From NCBI RefSeq assembly GCF_009760405.1, contig NZ_WRPP01000004.1, positions 434,001 through 498,000 on the forward strand: a DNA stretch of 64,000 nucleotides, written 5' to 3'. Positions 59,445-64,000 of this stretch are shown here, piece after piece. This DNA is from Nocardia terrae. Its GTDB lineage: Bacteria > Actinomycetota > Actinomycetes > Mycobacteriales > Mycobacteriaceae. The first letter of the stretch is position 1, and every line of letters begins with the position of its first letter. The translations under genes were made by a program, and so were the position numbers. The notes below the pieces were generated by a model, which made no database searches, was not told where the DNA came from, and saw only the letters and a program-made list of their open reading frames with translations.

Positions 59445-60347
59445 TCAGTCGGTCCAGGGCGTGAGCACGATCTTGCCGCGCACCCGGCCGGATTCGCTGA
59501 GCTTGTGCGCCTCGGCGATATCGGCCAGCGACATCACGCGCGAGATCTCACCGCGCAGCCGCCCGGTGACGACCAACTCGGCGATCTCGCTCAGATCCGT
59601 CCCGGACGGTTGGAAATAGTGGCGGTGATAGCGGGGGTCGGACAGTGGTTCCTCGCCCTGGGCGTCGACCACCCGGCCCTGCGGCCCGAGCACCCGCAGC
59701 GAGCGTTCGGAGTAGTCGTCGCCGACCAGGTCGAACGCGAGATCGATATCGCCGGTCGCGGTGGTGAAATCCGTTGTCGTGTAATCGATCAGCTCGTCCG
59801 CGCCGAGGCCGCGCAGGAACTCGTGATTGGCGCCGCGGGCGGTGCCGATCACGTACGCGCCCCGTGCCTTCGCGATCTGCACGGCCAGATGTCCCACCCC
59901 GCCCGCGGCCGCGTGCACCAGAACCCTTTGGCCCGCATGGATATCGGTGAGAGCCTGCCATGCGGTGAGCGCCGCCGTGGGCAGGGCGGCGGCCTGCGCG
60001 TGGCCGAATTGCTCCGGTTTCCGGGTGAGGAATTCCACTGGCGCGACGACGTATTCGGCATACGCGCCGGAACGGCTCACCACATTGCCGAAAACCTCGT
60101 CGCCGGGCCGGAATTCGGTGACCTCCGCACCGGTCTCGACGACGGTGCCCGACAGGTCGAAGCCCAGCGTGAACGGCGGCGGTCCCAGCTTGGTGACCAC
60201 CCCCGACCGCAGTTTCCAGTCGGCGGCATTGATCGACGTGGCGGCCACCCGGATCAGAACCTCGCCGGGCCCCGGCCGCGGAATGTCGGCCTCCACCGTC
60301 TCCAGAACATCGGGTCCGCCGAGGGTGCGCTGCGTGATCGTCTTCAT
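59445..60347 (-). CDS. NADPH:quinone oxidoreductase-like MDR protein
   Basis: Encodes 300 aa, a zinc-free medium-chain reductase: GEVLIRVAATSINAADWKLRSG near 27-48, VFGNVVSRSGAYAEYV, and the NADPH motif VLVHAAAGGVGHLAVQIAK at about 142-160. This is the QOR-like branch, reducing quinones or enones. Divergent from an HxlR redox regulator, which presumably controls it. ATG 60347. Its end abuts a 90-base gap before the KstD-like gene. Confidence 0.9.
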   Translation of the reverse strand: MKTITQRTLGGPDVLETVEADIPRPGPGEVLIRVAATSINAADWKLRSGVVTKLGPPPFTLGFDLSGTVVETGAEVTEFRPGDEVFGNVVSRSGAYAEYVVAPVEFLTRKPEQFGHAQAAALPTAALTAWQALTDIHAGQRVLVHAAAGGVGHLAVQIAKARGAYVIGTARGANHEFLRGLGADELIDYTTTDFTTATGDIDLAFDLVGDDYSERSLRVLGPQGRVVDAQGEEPLSDPRYHRHYFQPSGTDLSEIAELVVTGRLRGEISRVMSLADIAEAHKLSESGRVRGKIVLTPWTD

Positions 60348-60378
60348 GCCCTCGATCCTGCGCTCGGTAGTATCCGAG

Positions 60379-60392
60379 GGGAAGAAGGCACT
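60379..60392 (+). promoter_or_regulatory. Shared 14-base motif, HxlR site B
   Basis: GGGAAGAAGGCACT, identical to 55637-55650, in the 66-base gap between the divergent quinone oxidoreductase and HxlR genes. Confidence 0.6.
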
Positions 60393-60413
60393 ATTCCGAT
60401 CCCGAGGTACCTC

Positions 60414-60836
60414 ATGGATACCGTCTCCGACTGGGAGCCATCCGGAAATCTGGTCGAAAGCTACCTGCGGCGCTGCCCCGCGCGCGACATCCTCGCGGTG
60501 CTCGCGGACAAGTGGGTGCTGCTGGTGCTGGGCACGCTGCGCCAGGAGGGCGGCCCGATCCGGTTCAACGAATTGCGCCGCCGCCTCGACGGAATCACGC
60601 AGAAGGTGCTCACCCGCACGCTGCGTGATCTGGAACGCGACGGGTTGGTCCGGCGGACGGTGTATCCGACCGTGCCGCCCCGGGTCGAGTACACGCTGAC
60701 CGAGCTGGGGACGGACCTGGGCCAGATCACCCACGCCATGGGGCAGTGGGCGCTGCGGCACGCGGATGAGATCACCGCCTCGCGAACCGAATTCGACGAG
60801 CGGGCGGCACGCGAGCCCGAGCCGGTCAGACTCTGA
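60414..60836 (+). CDS. HxlR/DUF24-family redox-type regulator
   Basis: Encodes 140 aa. CPARDILAVLADKWVLLVLG carries Cys21 at the position of the redox Cys; GITQKVLTRTLRDLERDG and RTVYPTVPPRVEYTLTELG complete the winged helix. GAGG six bases before ATG 60414. It should sense thiol or quinone stress and control the divergent quinone oxidoreductase. The last 11 bases overlap the convergent methyltransferase. Confidence 0.9.
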   Translation: MDTVSDWEPSGNLVESYLRRCPARDILAVLADKWVLLVLGTLRQEGGPIRFNELRRRLDGITQKVLTRTLRDLERDGLVRRTVYPTVPPRVEYTLTELGTDLGQITHAMGQWALRHADEITASRTEFDERAAREPEPVRL

Positions 60837-61464
60837 CGGCCAGCACGGTGGCCTGCGGGGTGCGCTCGTCCGGGCGGGCCTCGCGGGACAGCTTGGCGGT
60901 GGCGCGGAAACCGTTGGCGGCCAGCACTTCCGCGAAGGTGTCGGGTGCCCAGCGGAAGGACGGTGCGACCTTGTGCGCGTATTCGGTGACGCCCGTGGGC
61001 TCGTCGGCGGCCTGGAAGCCGAAGATGACGTGGCCGCCCGGACGCAGCACGCGCGCGAATTCGGTCAGCACCGCCGGAACCCTTTGCGGCGGAGTGTGAA
61101 TGAGCGAATACCAGGAGACCAGACCGGTCAGGGCGGCGTCCTCGAGGGGTAGCTGTTCCATCGATCCGATCTCGAACGAGATCTCCGGGTAGGTCGCCCG
61201 GGCCAGCCGGATCATCTCGGGCGAGAGATCGATCCCGGACACCCGCAGTCCGGCCGCCGTCAGATAGGCCGCCACCCGGCCCTGACCGCAGCCCACCTCC
61301 AGCACGGGTCCGGTTCCGTTCTCCCGCACCGCTTCCGCGAAGGCGTCCAGCATCATCCGGTCGAACAGCATGTCGTCCATCAGTCCCTCGACCATCCGGG
61401 CGTACAGCTCGGCGTACTCGTCGTAACCGGCCCGGGTGATCCGAACGTCTTCGCTTTCGATCAT
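60826..61464 (-). CDS. Class I SAM-dependent methyltransferase
   Basis: Encodes 212 aa: SAM motif I VLEVGCGQGRVAAYL, motif II VSGIDLSPEMIRLA, then LVSWYSLIHTP and VLRPGGHVIFGFQA. Acceptor unknown. ATG 61464 has TAGAGT exactly six bases upstream (leaderless), part of which is the stop of the upstream gene. Convergent overlap of 11 bases with HxlR. Confidence 0.85.
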   Translation of the reverse strand: MIESEDVRITRAGYDEYAELYARMVEGLMDDMLFDRMMLDAFAEAVRENGTGPVLEVGCGQGRVAAYLTAAGLRVSGIDLSPEMIRLARATYPEISFEIGSMEQLPLEDAALTGLVSWYSLIHTPPQRVPAVLTEFARVLRPGGHVIFGFQAADEPTGVTEYAHKVAPSFRWAPDTFAEVLAANGFRATAKLSREARPDERTPQATVLAVRV

Positions 61465-61470
61465 GATTCG

Positions 61471-61476
61471 ACTCTA
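61471..61476 (-). promoter_or_regulatory. -10 box for leaderless transcript of the 60826-61464 gene
   Basis: Minus-strand TAGAGT, six bases before ATG 61464; its first three bases are the TAG stop of the DUF6301 gene. Confidence 0.55.
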
Positions 61477-63396
61477 GGCCGTGCCCGAGCCGCCGATGGA
61501 TCCCGTGGACGGCGTGCGCACGGGCTGATCCAAACCGTTCAGCAGCACACCGAGCCGAGCCTCCGGCGGCATGAGTGTTCGCAGCGGCCACACCGCCAGC
61601 CGCGCCATCCGGCGCAGGTCGCGGGGCAGAGCCGGAAGCTGAAGGTCGAAGTGCCACAGCGGATATCGGTGATCGGGATGCTGCCAGCCATCGCGCAGCA
61701 TGAGCTCGAGCACCCGCGGCTCCAATGCGCGGGCGGCGGCCCCGGCCAACTCCAGGCGCAGCAGCTCCTTGTCGCGGTCCACCCGGGCGCGATGCGGCTC
61801 CCCCGCGTCGAGGGTGAGTTGCCCGGCCTCACCGAGGTCGGCGATCAGCCCGGCCAAATCCTCGAAGAACTGCGCCCATTCGCGATCGCGGGCACGGTGC
61901 GCGGCCCGCTGCTGCTCGATGATGAGGCGGCGATCCCGATCGCCGGGCGGCACCAGATACAGCTCCACGGTGTCGGCCTCGGCGACCACGCCCAGAGTCA
62001 ACCGGGCATCCGGCCAGACGGGTCCGTGCGCCTGCCACAGCACCCCGTGCCGGGGCATCCCGAACTCGGCGCGGAAGCCGTCCACCGCGCGGGCGTGCGC
62101 GGCGGTGCGCTGCTCGCGCACCTCGGCGGGCAGGCCCTCGTCGTAGAGGAACGATTCGATGCTGTCGCTGAGGGTGACGCAGACGGCTTCCAGCCGATCG
62201 CCGTCGAAACAGAAGCGGACCCGCGGATCGTCCACGCGTAGGTCGGTGTCGGCCCACACGGTGCGCTCCCCGGTATCGGTGTCGTGCACCGGTTTCCAGC
62301 CCGCGGCGGCGGCGAAGCCCGCGAGATCGGCGCGGGTCCAGGTCCAGTCGAAACTCCGGGCCGCGCGGGCGATCTCGATCCCGGCGGGCACATCCACCCG
62401 CAGTGGCCCGGCATCGAACTGATAGGTGGCGTGATTGCGCAGGAATTCGGCGCGCTGGGTGCGGGAGGTGGGGTGCGGCGGCACGCCCAGCGGCGTCACC
62501 TCCAGATCCGGACCGCCCTCCACCCAGGCGTCGGCGACCAGCTCGGTGATCGTGCCCGCGCCGACCGTGCGCAGGGCGTCGACGGTGCGCTGGGCCAGGT
62601 CGCTCATGGCCAGCGGGCCCGCGCGCCGGGACAGGGTGCGGGTCCAGTTCGCCTCGCGCGGCGGCGTCCAGCCCTGATCGATCAGCCGCTGCTCGATCTC
62701 CGGGGTGTATCGCCATGTCGGATCGATGAATTCGCTGCGGGCCAGTTCACCGGCGAGCTGTTCGGGACCGGCCTCGAACTGCACGAAGCGGCCGCCGGGC
62801 ACCGTGAGCACCAGCCGTCCGTCCACCGGCAGGGTCTCCAGGAAACCGGCCAGATGCTCGGCGAAGCGCCCCCAGCCGCCCGCGGCGCTGCGGCGGCGGG
62901 CGATCTCGTGGCGGCGATCCATCCAGTAGCGCTGCGCGGTCGGGTCGACCAGCAGCAGATCCACGGTGTCGACGCCGATGGTCAAGCCCGCGAACACATT
63001 CGCGAAGCGCCACGCCACGCCCTCGGCCGGGCCGGCGTCGGCGCTCTCGGGCTCGCCCCATCGCTCGGTGAAGGCGGCGGTGGCCTGTGCCAGGGCCGCC
63101 TCGAGCAGTTCCCGGCTGCCGAAATCGGCGGGCGGCGGGCAGTCCGAGATGGTGACCCGCACATGGTCGAGGCCGCGTTCGCTGCCCCAGAACATGGCCG
63201 AATCCCACCAGACGTTCAGCCCGGTGCGGGAGAAGACGGGCCCGTCGCGCAGGGTTCCCACCGGTTGCGGACTACTCCATCCGACCAGTCGGGAGAATTC
63301 CGAGACATTGCCGGATCCCCAACGCCACCCGAACCTGGCTGCCGCTCTGACGATCTCGACCGCACCCGCGGTATCGATCCGCACTTCGAAACCCAC
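61474..63396 (-). CDS. Double DUF6301/TY-Chap-like protein
   Basis: Encodes 640 aa with an internal duplication: about 1-185 and 335-525 are DUF6301-like (RAAARFGWRWGSGNVSEFSRLVGW; repeat two ARSFDWTWTRADLAGFAAAAGW, shortened), each followed by a TY-Chap-like domain (190-320, GGWGRFAEHLAGFLETLPVDGR, ending RLIDQGWTPP; 540-630, REWAQFFEDLAGLIADLGEAGQ, ending LMLRDGWQHPD). TY-Chap is a predicted chaperone superfamily linked to secretion and conflict systems (from memory). Role unknown. GTG 63396 has TAGTGT six bases upstream, a leaderless promoter. Confidence 0.78.
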   Translation of the reverse strand: MGFEVRIDTAGAVEIVRAAARFGWRWGSGNVSEFSRLVGWSSPQPVGTLRDGPVFSRTGLNVWWDSAMFWGSERGLDHVRVTISDCPPPADFGSRELLEAALAQATAAFTERWGEPESADAGPAEGVAWRFANVFAGLTIGVDTVDLLLVDPTAQRYWMDRRHEIARRRSAAGGWGRFAEHLAGFLETLPVDGRLVLTVPGGRFVQFEAGPEQLAGELARSEFIDPTWRYTPEIEQRLIDQGWTPPREANWTRTLSRRAGPLAMSDLAQRTVDALRTVGAGTITELVADAWVEGGPDLEVTPLGVPPHPTSRTQRAEFLRNHATYQFDAGPLRVDVPAGIEIARAARSFDWTWTRADLAGFAAAAGWKPVHDTDTGERTVWADTDLRVDDPRVRFCFDGDRLEAVCVTLSDSIESFLYDEGLPAEVREQRTAAHARAVDGFRAEFGMPRHGVLWQAHGPVWPDARLTLGVVAEADTVELYLVPPGDRDRRLIIEQQRAAHRARDREWAQFFEDLAGLIADLGEAGQLTLDAGEPHRARVDRDKELLRLELAGAAARALEPRVLELMLRDGWQHPDHRYPLWHFDLQLPALPRDLRRMARLAVWPLRTLMPPEARLGVLLNGLDQPVRTPSTGSIGGSGTA

Positions 63397-63402
63397 CCCG
63401 CG

Positions 63403-63408
63403 ACACTA
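63403..63408 (-). promoter_or_regulatory. -10 box for leaderless transcript of the DUF6301/TY-Chap gene
   Basis: Minus-strand TAGTGT exactly six bases before GTG 63396. Confidence 0.55.
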
Positions 63409-63533
63409 ACCCGGGGTGCGGCAATGCAGGAGTGCGTTCCGGTCTCGAGTACTCTGTAGGCGGCCGGTGCTTCCCGAACGGGGCGGACAATCCTCGGGAG
63501 GCCCGGCCATGATCATGATGCGACGCGAATATG

Positions 63534-64000
63534 TCAGTGTTGCAGCGGGAATCGTGAACTTCCCGCATCGCCCGCCGGAATGATCGGCAACACCAGCGCC
63601 GACGGATGATCCGCGTCGTGATAGATCGTCTGGGTCGCCACCTGCGTATTCGCATTCGAGCCGAACGGATCGCCGGTATTCGGGTTCGGGGCGAACTGCG
63701 GGAAATCGCTGCTCGAGACCTCCACGCGGATCTTGTATCCCGCCTTGACGAGATAGCTGGTCGGCCAGATATCGATCGAGTACTTGTACGGCTGACCCGG
63801 CACGATCGGCGACGGATGCTCGAGCGAGTCACGGAAGGCGGCGCGAATGATCCCGTTGTTCAGGTTCACCGTCGACCCGTCCGGGGCCACCGCCACCAGC
63901 TTCGCGGTGAAATCGGTGTCGGTCGCCGTCGAGGCCGCCCACAGCGTCATCCGAATCGGGCCCGTCAGTTCGGTATCCGAGGACATGGGCGTGGTCGTGT
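63534..64000 (-). CDS. CocE/NonD-family hydrolase, C-terminal part (runs off the window)
   Basis: 155 residues are visible and the frame is open to base 64000, so the catalytic alpha/beta domain lies outside. The jelly-roll C-terminal domain is clear: IRMTLWAASTATDTDFTAKLVAVAPDG, NNGIIRAAFRDSLEHPSPIVPGQPYKYSIDI, RVEVSSSDFPQFAPNPNTGD and a final QTIYHDADHPSALVLPII (segments shortened here to the shared NxxR/xxSDFP core). Family enzymes are X-Pro dipeptidyl-peptidases or cocaine-esterase-like acyl hydrolases, often secreted. ATG at 63986 is internal. Confidence 0.85.
   Translation of the reverse strand, partial: TTTPMSSDTELTGPIRMTLWAASTATDTDFTAKLVAVAPDGSTVNLNNGIIRAAFRDSLEHPSPIVPGQPYKYSIDIWPTSYLVKAGYKIRVEVSSSDFPQFAPNPNTGDPFGSNANTQVATQTIYHDADHPSALVLPIIPAGDAGSSRFPLQH

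Overview
The window is high-GC (about 70% by eye) DNA with dense genes on both strands, many GTG/TTG starts and ATGA/GTGA overlaps. It carries Mycobacteriales-type genes: the three-gene Sdh1 succinate dehydrogenase, FadE10-, FadD5- and DinB2-like proteins, and an HTH (DUF5753)/DUF397 pair. A chromosomal segment from Nocardia or a close relative is the best guess. No rRNA, tRNA, insertion sequence, CRISPR array or origin was seen, so most of it reads as ordinary chromosome.

Layout. 1-10550: 3' part of lon, a duplicated YbjQ-like protein, an EEP-family nuclease/phosphatase, acryloyl-CoA reductase-like and enoyl-CoA hydratase genes, a DinB2-like polymerase, a His-rich methyltransferase and an ABC exporter. 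10796-17629: a FAD/FeS fusion dehydrogenase, an AlkA-like glycosylase, and a sugar ABC importer operon without an ATPase gene. 17824-22671: a four-gene operon matching the uncharacterised Streptomyces SCO2524-SCO2523-SCO2522-SCO2521 families, including a ParA-like protein whose P-loop lysine is arginine; a convergent gene encodes a membrane protein with a GVGD pore-like motif. 23551-26194: GNAT, a small Cys-containing protein, the HTH/DUF397 pair and a small membrane protein. 26323-34934: Sdh1 operon, a thiolase-like protein lacking its catalytic residues, an F420/FDOR-type protein divergent from TetR, a small conserved protein, a hydrolase and a membrane protein. 34999-41576: FadE10-like dehydrogenase, AAA ATPase, NlpC/P60 hydrolase, S4 protein, a frameshifted antiporter and a ParB-like protein. 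41591-44505: a polyketide-synthase-like protein whose KS, AT and KR sites are all degraded, and an orphan VapB-like antitoxin. 44667-52163: nitronate monooxygenase, FadD5-like ligase, a flippase-like/degenerate-kinase fusion, SGNH hydrolase and ThrE-like exporter. 52412-64000: small oxidoreductases, regulators and methyltransferases, with two DUF24/HxlR redox regulators each divergent from a quinone-reductase-like gene, a KstD-like flavoprotein, a double DUF6301/TY-Chap protein and the end of a CocE/NonD hydrolase.

How it fits together. Core metabolism is fatty-acid/CoA chemistry (EchA, FadE10, FadD5, AcuI-like) feeding electrons to Sdh1. Stress functions (Lon, DinB2, AlkA-like, HxlR/quinone reductases, FDOR) are scattered through it. 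Three proteins look like catalytically dead relatives of enzymes (thiolase, PKS, kinase). At least nine starts show a TANNNT box exactly six bases upstream of ATG/GTG, the signature of leaderless transcripts, and this was used to choose starts. The strongest candidates for undescribed biology are the SCO2521-2524-type operon with its neighbouring pore-like gene and the PKS-like pseudoenzyme locus.
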